Made by a program: the position numbers and the translations under genes
In this document: piece after piece, positions 23,507 through 31,907 of the stretch
How positions within the stretch are numbered: the first letter of the stretch is position 1
How the letters are laid out: each line of letters begins with the position of its first letter
Origin: Pedobacter gandavensis
GTDB lineage: Bacteria > Bacteroidota > Bacteroidia > Sphingobacteriales > Sphingobacteriaceae
Length of the DNA stretch: 64,000 nt
Assembly: GCF_014172405.1 (NCBI RefSeq)
Contig: NZ_WNXC01000002.1
Span: forward strand, 1 to 64,000
Direction of reading: 5' to 3'
The notes under the pieces: model-generated
Seen by the model: only the letters and a program-made list of their open reading frames with translations
Told to the model about the DNA's origin: nothing
Databases searched by the model: none

Positions 23507-26500
23507 ATGTTTGATAAAATTATTTTATTCTCTATAAAGAATAAACTGGCTATTGGTATAATGACACTTTCCCTGGTAATCTGGGGCATTTACTCCTTAA
23601 CCAGACTGCCCATAGATGCGGTACCCGACATCACCAACAACCAGGTACAAATCATGACCCAGGCACCGAGTTTAGGTGCACAGGAAGTAGAGCAATTTAT
23701 TACAGCACCTATAGAACTGGCCATGGCCAACATCCCACAGGTACTGGAAAAACGTTCCATCTCCAGGTCTGGAATCTCTGTGATCACCATTGTATTTGAA
23801 GATGACACCGACATTTACTGGGCACGCCAGCAGGTAAGTGCTCAACTGAAAGAAGCCGAAGCCAATATCCCGAAAGGATTGGCCGAACCTGCCCTTGCTC
23901 CCATTACTACAGGATTGGGGGAGATTTATCAATATGTGCTACATACCAAAAAAGGCTATGAAAAGAAATACAATGCTACAGACCTCAGGACTTTACAAGA
24001 CTGGGTGGTTAGAACACAACTCGCAGGTACAAAAGGCGTAGCTGAAGTAAGTGGATGGGGTGGCTATGTAAAACAATATGAAATCGCCTTAGATAACGAC
24101 AAACTAAACTCCCTTAACATTACCATTGCAGATATCTATAAAGCATTAGAAAACAACAATGAGAATACCGGAGGTTCCTATATCGAACAACAAAGTAATT
24201 CCTATACCATCCGTGGCGTCGGACAAGTAAAAAGCCTGGCAGACATTGAGAAGATTGTCGTAAAGAACATGGGCGGTGTACCCGTCCTCATCAGGGATGT
24301 GGCTACCGTACAATTTGGTTCTGCCACCAGATATGGTGCCGTAACCCGTGATGGTGAAGGCGAAGTTGTAGCCGGAATCACGCTGATGCTCAAAGGAGAA
24401 AACTTCAATGAGGTCATCAAAAACGTAAAAGAACGCATAGAACAAATTCAAAAATCCCTTCCTGAAGGTGTGGTAATAGAGCCTTTCATTGACCGTACAG
24501 AATTGGTGGGAAGATCCATCAGCACGGTTCAGAAAAATCTGATCGAAGGCGCGCTGATCGTTATTTTTGTGCTACTCCTACTATTGGGTAATTGGAGAGC
24601 CGGTTTAATTGTGGCCTCCGTAATCCCACTTTCCATGCTATTTGCATTTGCGATGATGCGTCTTTTTGGTGTCTCCGGAAACTTAATGAGCCTTGGTGCA
24701 ATTGATTTCGGGCTGATCGTAGATGGTGCCGTGATTATTGTGGAAGCCATCATCTTCCGGTTAACCACCAGAAATCAAGGAAAAGATAACCTGCCACTAA
24801 GCAATGAACAGATGGATCAGGAAGTATACACCGCTTCCTCAAAAATCAGGAACAGTGCCGCTTTTGGCGAAATCATCATCCTGATCGTTTACCTTCCCCT
24901 ATTGACCTTAGTCGGAATTGAAGGTAAAATGTTTAAACCAATGGCGCAAACGGTAGTTTTTGCCATTGTGGGTGCATTCATCTTATCCATGACTTACGTG
25001 CCAATGATGGCGGCCCTATTCTTAAGCAAAAACACGCAACACAAGCGCAATATTTCCGATAAAATCATGGATGCCATGCTGCGCGTTTATCAACCAGCGC
25101 TGAAAGCAGTATTGAAATTCAAAAAGCTCACAGTAGCCGCAGCCGTTTTATTATTTGCCATCACCCTCTGGGTATTCAACAGTATGGGCGGAGAATTCCT
25201 GCCGCAATTAGAAGAAGGTGACCTCGCAGTAGAAATTTCTATGTCGCAAGGAACCTCTCTAAGTCAGGTAGTAGAGACTTTTGGCAAGGCCGAGAAAATA
25301 TTAAAAGCGCAATTCCCTGAGGTTAAACAAGTGGTAACCCGCATTGGTAGTGCCGAAATCCCTACCGACCCAATGCCTGTAGAACGAGGCGATATGATGG
25401 TGGCTATGAAACCCAAAGAAGAATGGACCTCCGCAAAAACAAAGGAAGAAATGTCCGAAAAGATGGAAGCAGCATTGTCCATCCTGCCAGGTGTCAACAT
25501 AGAAATTACGCAGCCTATGCAAATGCGTTTCAATGAACTCATGACGGGTGTTAGGCAAGATGTCGCTATAAAAATCTATGGTGAAGATCTGGATGTATTG
25601 ACACAACAAGCCAATAAAATCGCCAAATTAATTGCACCTGTTCAAGGTGTCAATGAACCTTTTGTAGAGCAGGTAACTGGCCTTCCACAAATTGTAGTGG
25701 AATATGATCGCGATAAAATCGCGCAATATGGCCTGAGCATTTCCGATGTCAACACACTCCTTAGAACCGCCTTTGCAGGAAATACCGCAGGGGTTATTTT
25801 TGAAGGAGAGAAAAGATTCGAAATGGTGGTCCGTTTACAAAGAGACCTCCGTGAGAACATCTCCAGCATCGAAAACCTCTACATTCCATTGCCTTCCGGC
25901 AATAAAGTACCACTGAACCAGGTCGCCAGCATTACCTTAAAAAATGCGCCGGCACAGATCTCCAGAGAAGATGGCAAACGTAGAATTTATGTCGGATTTA
26001 ATGTAAAAGGTAGGGATGTAGAACGTACAGTTGCAGAAATTCAAACGATCCTGGACAAAAAATTAAAACTCCCTTCCGGATACTACCTGACTTATGGTGG
26101 CCAATTTGAAAACTTAACGAAAGCAAAAGACAGGTTATCTATTGCGGTGCCTATTGCACTAATCCTGATCATGGGCTTACTATACATGACCTTTAAATCC
26201 TTTAGTCAGACGCTCCTGATCTTTACTGCCATTCCGCTATCTGCAATCGGAGGTGTTTTCGCCCTGATTCTGAGAGATATGCCATTCAGTATTTCTGCCG
26301 GAGTAGGCTTCATCGCTTTATTTGGGGTAGCTGTATTAAATGGAATTGTATTGATTGGTTATTTCAATCAATTGAAAGAAGAAGGCATGACCGATATCTA
26401 TCAGCGTGTGATGGAAGGTACCAAAGTGAGGTTACGTCCGGTAATTATGACCGCCGCAGTAGCTTCCCTGGGCTTCCTGCCAATGGCACTTTCTGGTAGC

Positions 26501-27892
26501 GCAGGTGCAGAAGTACAAAAACCTTTGGCCACAGTAGTGATTGGTGGACTACTTTCCGCTACGCTACTCACCCTATTTGTACTTCCTTGTTTATACTTAT
26601 TGTTTTCCAGAAAAAAAGAAAATACCGGAACATTAAATCCCAATCAAATGGTAAAAAGCTTATTGATCATCGGCACAATTGGTTTAACCAGCTTTAGCAG
26701 CATCAATACCGCTACAGCACAAAACAAACCGCTCAGCTTAGACAGTATGATTGCAATGGCGGTTAACAACAACCTCAAGTTGAAATCTGCCAAGCTGGGC
26801 ATAGACCAGTCTAAGGTTTTACAAAAATCTGGCTTTGACCCTGCAAAAACAGAATTCTCTGTCACTCAGGATCCAACAAGTGGAGGCGGTAATGACAACT
26901 CGGTTAATGTAACCCAGACTTTTTCCTGGCCAGGATTGTATAAGAACCAGAATAAGGTGTTACAAATGGAAACTACCTTAACTGAAAAAGCGTTCAACTA
27001 TTCCCGTTCAGAAATCGTTAGGGATACCAAAACCGCCTATTACAATTACTTATACTACATCCAGACTTTAAAAGTCTTGAACTTCCAGGACAGTATCTAT
27101 CAGAGCTTCATCAAAAAAGCAGTAGTAAGGCATAAATCAGGTGAAACTTCCAACCTGGAACTCATGACCGCCAGAAACAAGTATCAGGAAGTTCAGGCCC
27201 TAAAAAATGCCGCTCAAGCGGAATTGAAAATCCAGGAACTGAGCATTCAGCAACTGCTAAACACCAGGAATCCAATCCTGCTGGCTTCAACTGAATTACC
27301 TTTATTAACGGCCATTAAATTAGATTCAGCGAATAAAAGCTTAAATCCCCTGCTCAGCTACCAGCAGCAACAGGTTGCCATTGCCAATGCAAAGATCGCC
27401 TTGCAGAAAGCTAAAGCCATGCCTGATTTTACGCTCGGTTATAGTCAGCAAATGGTAATCAAATCCTTTAACCCTGCAAACATCGACCGGAGTTATACAC
27501 CCGGCACCCGCATTGCCGGGATGCAGGTTGGTATTGCAGTGCCTCTATTCAATGGTGCCGGTCGCGCTAAAGTGAAAGCAGAGAAAATTGCCGTCCAGAT
27601 CGCAGAAAACGATTACCAGAACACAGCGCGTGAACTGGAAATTCAATACGAGCAAATATTTCAGGAATACCTGAAAAACAAACAGATTCTGGACTATTAT
27701 ACCAGTGTAGGTTTAAAACAGGCAAAGGAGCAATTGCGTATCGCCCAGGTATCATTTGATCTTGGAGAGATCGGCTACATGGAATATGTACAGAACATTT
27801 CCCTGGCCATTCAAAGCCAAATCACTTACCTAGAAACCCTAAATCAGTTAAACCAGACCACCATTCAATTGGTATTTATCAAAGGAGAATAA
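23507..27892 (+). CDS. CzcA-type RND metal efflux pump fused to a TolC-like outer-membrane channel
   Basis: This 1461-residue protein joins two parts. Residues 1 to about 1040 are a heavy-metal RND transporter: signal-anchor helix, PIDAVPDITNNQVQI at the start, the proton-relay motif DFGLIVDGAVIIVEA in TM4, and QMRFNELMTGVRQDV in the porter domain. That FNELMTGV sequence is CzcA-like (Zn/Co/Cd) rather than the IDML type of CusA. Residues about 1048-1461 are a TolC-family channel (SLDSMIAMAVNNNLKLKSAK and coiled-coil segments), preceded by a stretch beginning MVKSLLIIGTIGLT that looks like an internal signal peptide ending ATAQ. Such pump-channel fusions occur in Bacteroidota. It exports divalent metal across both membranes with the adaptor that follows 4 bases downstream. 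Confidence 0.92.
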   Translation: MFDKIILFSIKNKLAIGIMTLSLVIWGIYSLTRLPIDAVPDITNNQVQIMTQAPSLGAQEVEQFITAPIELAMANIPQVLEKRSISRSGISVITIVFEDDTDIYWARQQVSAQLKEAEANIPKGLAEPALAPITTGLGEIYQYVLHTKKGYEKKYNATDLRTLQDWVVRTQLAGTKGVAEVSGWGGYVKQYEIALDNDKLNSLNITIADIYKALENNNENTGGSYIEQQSNSYTIRGVGQVKSLADIEKIVVKNMGGVPVLIRDVATVQFGSATRYGAVTRDGEGEVVAGITLMLKGENFNEVIKNVKERIEQIQKSLPEGVVIEPFIDRTELVGRSISTVQKNLIEGALIVIFVLLLLLGNWRAGLIVASVIPLSMLFAFAMMRLFGVSGNLMSLGAIDFGLIVDGAVIIVEAIIFRLTTRNQGKDNLPLSNEQMDQEVYTASSKIRNSAAFGEIIILIVYLPLLTLVGIEGKMFKPMAQTVVFAIVGAFILSMTYVPMMAALFLSKNTQHKRNISDKIMDAMLRVYQPALKAVLKFKKLTVAAAVLLFAITLWVFNSMGGEFLPQLEEGDLAVEISMSQGTSLSQVVETFGKAEKILKAQFPEVKQVVTRIGSAEIPTDPMPVERGDMMVAMKPKEEWTSAKTKEEMSEKMEAALSILPGVNIEITQPMQMRFNELMTGVRQDVAIKIYGEDLDVLTQQANKIAKLIAPVQGVNEPFVEQVTGLPQIVVEYDRDKIAQYGLSISDVNTLLRTAFAGNTAGVIFEGEKRFEMVVRLQRDLRENISSIENLYIPLPSGNKVPLNQVASITLKNAPAQISREDGKRRIYVGFNVKGRDVERTVAEIQTILDKKLKLPSGYYLTYGGQFENLTKAKDRLSIAVPIALILIMGLLYMTFKSFSQTLLIFTAIPLSAIGGVFALILRDMPFSISAGVGFIALFGVAVLNGIVLIGYFNQLKEEGMTDIYQRVMEGTKVRLRPVIMTAAVASLGFLPMALSGSAGAEVQKPLATVVIGGLLSATLLTLFVLPCLYLLFSRKKENTGTLNPNQMVKSLLIIGTIGLTSFSSINTATAQNKPLSLDSMIAMAVNNNLKLKSAKLGIDQSKVLQKSGFDPAKTEFSVTQDPTSGGGNDNSVNVTQTFSWPGLYKNQNKVLQMETTLTEKAFNYSRSEIVRDTKTAYYNYLYYIQTLKVLNFQDSIYQSFIKKAVVRHKSGETSNLELMTARNKYQEVQALKNAAQAELKIQELSIQQLLNTRNPILLASTELPLLTAIKLDSANKSLNPLLSYQQQQVAIANAKIALQKAKAMPDFTLGYSQQMVIKSFNPANIDRSYTPGTRIAGMQVGIAVPLFNGAGRAKVKAEKIAVQIAENDYQNTARELEIQYEQIFQEYLKNKQILDYYTSVGLKQAKEQLRIAQVSFDLGEIGYMEYVQNISLAIQSQITYLETLNQLNQTTIQLVFIKGE

Positions 27893-27896
27893 TCAG

Positions 27897-29180
27897 ATGA
27901 ACTTATATAAAAACAACTTAGCACTTAGCCTAATTTTCGCAGTATTGATGGGTACTTCCCTAACCGCCTGCAATGGCAAAAAAGAAAAACCTGCAGAAAA
28001 AGAAGTCACAGAAGTACATGAAGACGAAGCTGAGCATAGCGATGAAATTGAACTGACGGAGCAACAAATTAAAGCAGTAGGCATTGAAATCGGCACCATT
28101 CAAGAGAAAAACCTGACCGCTGTGGTAAAAGCAAGTGGCCAATTGGCGGTACCCCCGCAAAATGAGGCCAAGGTAAACTTACTTTCCGGTGGGATCATTC
28201 GTAAAATCAATGTTCTTGAAGGACAAAAAGTAAAAAAAGGACAAGCTTTGGCCGTGGTCGAAAATCAGGAAATGATTAAACTGCAACAGGATTACCTATC
28301 TGCGAAAAATGGGTTCTCTTTTGTTGATGCCGAATATAAACGCCAACAACAATTGAAAGCCGCAGATGCCGGAACAGGTAGGTCTTTCCAATTGGCAGAA
28401 GCAAATTACCATACCGAGCTTTCAAAGATCAAAGCTTTGGAACGTCAGCTGCAACAACAAGGAATCTCCCCTAAAAACGTTTCCGCTGGAAATATCACCG
28501 CGCAAACGACAATTACAGCTCCCATTTCCGGTACTATTGGTACCATTCAGGTCACCACAGGTGCTTTTGTACAACCAGGCACTTCCTTAATGGACATCGT
28601 TGACAACTCAAAGATCCATGCCGATTTACTCGTATATGAGAAAGATCTTTTCAAGGTTCAGATTGGTCAGAAAGTGAGTTTCCGATTAACCAATCAAGAT
28701 AATCAGCAAATTGAAGGACACCTAATCGGGATCAACAAATCATTTGAAGATGATACCAAGGGTGTAATTGTTCATGCGGTAATCACAAAGCCTTTACCAA
28801 ACCTGATCCCTGGTATGTATGTAACTGGATTGATCAGTGTAGGCACTGAAAAATCACCAGCAGTACCCATAGATGCAGTCGTAAAGGCAGAAGGAAAAGA
28901 ATATATTTTCATTGTGGAAGAGGAAGCAAAAACTGACGAACATGAAAAAGTAGCGCCAACAAAAAAAACTGCTCAGCCTGAAAAAGACAGCCCTAAGGCA
29001 GAAGAGCAACATGAACATGGCACTCATTTCAAAAAAATAGAAGTAGTAACCGGAGTTTCAGAACTGGGATATATCAGCATCAGCCCATTAGAAAAACTTC
29101 CTAAAAACACCAGACTAGTGGTTAAAGGAGCATTTTACCTGCAATCGAAATCTACAGCACCAACAGCTCACTCCCATTAA
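27897..29180 (+). CDS. RND efflux periplasmic adaptor lipoprotein (CzcB/CusB type)
   Basis: This 427-residue adaptor has a lipoprotein leader with cysteine at residue 25 (SLTAC). An acidic/histidine N-terminal segment (EVHEDEAEHSDEIELTEQ) follows, then the barrel-sandwich and hairpin of the HlyD/CusB family (GGIIRKINVLEGQKVKKGQA), a lipoyl-like piece TITAPISGTIGTIQVTTGAF and the beta-barrel VSFRLTNQDNQQIEGHLIG. A second His-rich region occurs near residue 375 (EEQHEHGTHFKKIE). It bridges the pump and the outer-membrane channel and may capture metal. It starts 4 bases after the pump gene, so the pair is translationally linked. Confidence 0.92.
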   Translation: MNLYKNNLALSLIFAVLMGTSLTACNGKKEKPAEKEVTEVHEDEAEHSDEIELTEQQIKAVGIEIGTIQEKNLTAVVKASGQLAVPPQNEAKVNLLSGGIIRKINVLEGQKVKKGQALAVVENQEMIKLQQDYLSAKNGFSFVDAEYKRQQQLKAADAGTGRSFQLAEANYHTELSKIKALERQLQQQGISPKNVSAGNITAQTTITAPISGTIGTIQVTTGAFVQPGTSLMDIVDNSKIHADLLVYEKDLFKVQIGQKVSFRLTNQDNQQIEGHLIGINKSFEDDTKGVIVHAVITKPLPNLIPGMYVTGLISVGTEKSPAVPIDAVVKAEGKEYIFIVEEEAKTDEHEKVAPTKKTAQPEKDSPKAEEQHEHGTHFKKIEVVTGVSELGYISISPLEKLPKNTRLVVKGAFYLQSKSTAPTAHSH

Positions 29181-29208
29181 AAATCGGTATTTTTGCTAAT
29201 GTCCAGAC

Positions 29209-29240
29209 GAGGTTACAAATCCTTAAAGAAATGTAACCTC
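29209..29240. promoter_or_regulatory. Inverted repeat before the Fur-family gene (possible operator)
   Basis: GAGGTTACA (29209-29217) and TGTAACCTC (29232-29240) are perfect 9-bp arms with a 14-base spacer, ending 15 bases before the regulator start. It may be an operator for autoregulation. It could also act as an RNA hairpin after the adaptor gene, but no T-run follows. Confidence 0.45.
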
Positions 29241-29255
29241 ATAAAGATCAACTCA

Positions 29256-29675
29256 ATGAAAAAAGACATCGAACAAAGGCTAAAAAATAAAAACATCAAC
29301 CCTACTGCCATGCGACTGCTGGTATTGGATTTTTTAACGCAACAAAATGCAGCCATTAGTCTGAATGATCTGGAGAAAGGCATGGAGCCATCCGACAGGA
29401 TTACCCTGTACCGTACACTGAAAACTTTTGAAGAGAAAGGCCTGGTCCACCACATCGATGATGGAACGGGGACTACAAAATATGCTTTATGCCTGGAGGA
29501 ATGTGATGGCGATCATCATCATGACCTTCACGTACATTTCTATTGTACCAGTTGCAAAGAAACTTTTTGTCTCCCTAACACTAAAATTCCAGAAATCTCA
29601 CTCCCTAAAAAATTCAGACCTGAAGAGATGAATTTGGTGATCAAGGGGATTTGTGACCATTGCAGCCCGGACTAA
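29256..29675 (+). CDS. Fur-family metalloregulator (Zur/Fur-like)
   Basis: This 139-residue repressor is called from the ATG at 29256 (MKKDIEQRLKNKN). In-frame codons extend upstream to a TTG at 29193 but have a weak start and overlap the inverted repeat. The winged helix covers residues about 15-85 (ISLNDLEKGMEPSDRITLYRT). The metal site is rich in ligands: CDGDHHHDLHVHFYCTSCKE, then CLPNTKI and ICDHC at the C-terminus, so two C-x-x-C structural zinc pairs and the HHHDLHVH regulatory site are intact. Its place between the efflux pump and a Zn/Cd P-ATPase suggests it senses zinc or a related metal and controls these genes. Confidence 0.9.
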   Translation: MKKDIEQRLKNKNINPTAMRLLVLDFLTQQNAAISLNDLEKGMEPSDRITLYRTLKTFEEKGLVHHIDDGTGTTKYALCLEECDGDHHHDLHVHFYCTSCKETFCLPNTKIPEISLPKKFRPEEMNLVIKGICDHCSPD

Positions 29676-29678
29676 CAT

Positions 29679-29714
29679 TGCAATAGCATTGCATCATTAT
29701 TGCTGGTAAATTTG
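29679..29714 (+). promoter_or_regulatory. Palindromic operator and promoter of the P-type ATPase gene
   Basis: TGCAAT (29679-29684) and ATTGCA (29688-29693) are perfect arms around AGC. The promoter element TAAATTTG (29707-29714) matches the Bacteroidota -7 consensus exactly, and the palindrome covers the -33 region. A repressor bound here would block transcription of the ATPase, whose start is at 29745. Confidence 0.5.
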
Positions 29715-29744
29715 TATATTAATTTTAATCAAGATGCCAAACCT

Positions 29745-31790
29745 ATGAAAGTCAATGATTGCTGCGATACAGAAGAAACCGTTAAAACGGCCATAAAATG
29801 CCAGGATACACATCCCCAAAATAGCCATTCGAATCATCAGCATTCCGCTGCTGAACATCAACACGATGGGCATCAGCACGCCGCTCATGAAGGCCATGAT
29901 GACGATGATGGGCACAACCACGGATCCGGAGAACCGGACTCATGGGCCAGCCATTGGCCACTCCTTACCGCACTAGCTGTCGTAATCATCATGCTTACGC
30001 TGGATTACGGATTTAACATCACCTTTAACCAAGTCACCCAACTGATCATTTTTGTACCTGCCTACCTTTTGGCTGGGTATAATGTTTTATACCTGGCTTT
30101 CAGAAAAGCCATGAAGTTAGACTTCTTCAATGAGTTTTTCCTGATGAGCGTAGCTACTATTGGTGCCTTCGCCATTGGTTCCTATAGTGAGGGTGTAGCC
30201 GTTATGGTCTTCTATTCTATTGGAGAATGGTTCCAGGATAGTGCGGTAAGTAAAGCTAAAAGAAGTATTAAAGCCTTATTAGACATCAGACCAGATAGCG
30301 TGGATGTAATTCGCGACGGAAAAGTGATGACTGTTGCCCCGGCCGAAGTCGCCATTGACGAAATTATTCAAATAAAACCTGGTGAAAAAGTTGCCCTGGA
30401 TGGCGTACTTTATTCGGAAAAAGCGACTTTCAATACCGCTGCCCTAACCGGTGAAAGTAAACCCGATTCCAAAACCAAAGAGGATCAGGTATTAGCCGGA
30501 ATGATCAATTTAAACCAGCTGGCACAAGTACAGGTAAAGTCATTGTTTAAAGATAGTAAGTTGAGCAAAATTCTGGAAATGGTACAAAATGCTACCGCCA
30601 GAAAATCACAAACCCAGCTTTTCATTTCCCGGTTTGCTAAAGTATATACGCCTATTGTATTCCTATTGGCGGTCATGCTCATCACCCTTCCTTACTTTTT
30701 TGTAGCAGATTACATTTTCCAGGACTGGTTTTACCGTGGATTGGTATTCCTGGTGATCAGCTGTCCATGCGCCTTAGTAGTCTCCATCCCACTTGGTTAT
30801 TTCGGAGGGATCGGACTGGCATCCAGAAATGGTATCCTGTTTAAAGGATCGAACTTCCTGGACATCATGACTAAAATTAATACCGTGGTGATGGACAAAA
30901 CAGGTACCCTGACCAAGGGTGTTTTCCAAGTGCAGCAAGTCAATACTGAGGGCATTGAAGAGAAAGAATTTATACAGTTGTTGGCGGCTATAGAAAGTAA
31001 ATCTACACATCCGATCGCCACTGCAATCGCTGAATACGCAGGAACTACGCCAGACCAAAACAAGATCGGTCACGTAGAAGAAATTGCAGGTCATGGCCTT
31101 AAAGGCCTGATCGATGGTAAAGAAGTGCTTGCTGGTAATGCAAAACTCCTTAAAAAATTCAATATCCCTTATCCTGCAGAAATAGACGAAATTGTGGACT
31201 CAGTAGTGGTCGTAGCAATCGCTCAGAAATATGCCGGTTATGTCACCATTGCGGATGAAGTCAAAGCCGATGCAAAACAGGCCATCGCAGACTTACACGC
31301 TTTGAATATCAAAACGGTTATGCTGAGTGGAGATAAGCAAAGTGTAGTCAATAAAGTTGCTGCCTTTTTAGGCATCGACCAGGCCTTTGGCGACCTGCTC
31401 CCTGAAAACAAAGTGACAAAAGTAGAAAACCTTAAAGCAGAAGGTAGAACCCTTGCATTTGTTGGCGATGGTGTAAACGATGCGCCTGTAGTTGCCCTGG
31501 CAGATGCAGGAATTGCCATGGGTGGATTGGGTAGCGATGCAACCATTGAAACTGCCGATATTGTCATCCAGAACGATCAACCTTCCAAAATAGTAGCCGC
31601 CATAAAAATTGGTAAACTCACCAGAAGTGTCGTTTGGCAAAACATCATCCTTGCCATGAGCGTGAAAGCGATTGTGCTCATTCTTGGTGCAGGCGGGGTT
31701 GCCAACCTATGGGAAGCCGTAATCGCAGATGTAGGGGTAGCCTTATTGGCCATCTTAAATGCAGTACGCATCCAAAGAATGAAAATTTAG
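29745..31790 (+). CDS. Heavy-metal P1B-type ATPase (Zn/Cd/Pb class)
   Basis: This 681-residue ATPase pumps divalent metal out of the cytoplasm. The preferred start is the ATG at 29745 (MKVNDCC), after the promoter; upstream in-frame codons begin with TTG and overlap it. The N-terminus lacks the usual C-x-x-C HMA domain but has about a dozen histidines in residues 25-65 (SHSNHQHSAAEHQHDGHQH). The transmembrane metal site is C340-P-C342 in ISCPCALVVS, the phosphorylated aspartate is Asp384 in MDKTGTLTKG, the HP motif is KSTHPIA and the hinge motif is VGDGVNDAP. The last membrane helix carries WEAVIADVG, with the Asp typical of Zn/Cd/Pb ATPases. It is controlled by the upstream palindrome. Confidence 0.94.
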   Translation: MKVNDCCDTEETVKTAIKCQDTHPQNSHSNHQHSAAEHQHDGHQHAAHEGHDDDDGHNHGSGEPDSWASHWPLLTALAVVIIMLTLDYGFNITFNQVTQLIIFVPAYLLAGYNVLYLAFRKAMKLDFFNEFFLMSVATIGAFAIGSYSEGVAVMVFYSIGEWFQDSAVSKAKRSIKALLDIRPDSVDVIRDGKVMTVAPAEVAIDEIIQIKPGEKVALDGVLYSEKATFNTAALTGESKPDSKTKEDQVLAGMINLNQLAQVQVKSLFKDSKLSKILEMVQNATARKSQTQLFISRFAKVYTPIVFLLAVMLITLPYFFVADYIFQDWFYRGLVFLVISCPCALVVSIPLGYFGGIGLASRNGILFKGSNFLDIMTKINTVVMDKTGTLTKGVFQVQQVNTEGIEEKEFIQLLAAIESKSTHPIATAIAEYAGTTPDQNKIGHVEEIAGHGLKGLIDGKEVLAGNAKLLKKFNIPYPAEIDEIVDSVVVVAIAQKYAGYVTIADEVKADAKQAIADLHALNIKTVMLSGDKQSVVNKVAAFLGIDQAFGDLLPENKVTKVENLKAEGRTLAFVGDGVNDAPVVALADAGIAMGGLGSDATIETADIVIQNDQPSKIVAAIKIGKLTRSVVWQNIILAMSVKAIVLILGAGGVANLWEAVIADVGVALLAILNAVRIQRMKI

Positions 31791-31907
31791 TGTCCAGGCT
31801 TTTTGTTCTAATTGCCAAACCGCTTGATTACCCTGCCAATATAAACGATCAAAATTTAGAATATTATCGCGCTATTGCATGGTCATAAACCAAATACTGA
31901 CCATCAA

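Noticed and set aside
23506..23513. TATGTTTG matching the -7 promoter consensus
   Set aside because: It overlaps the pump start codon, so transcription from it would begin inside the gene.
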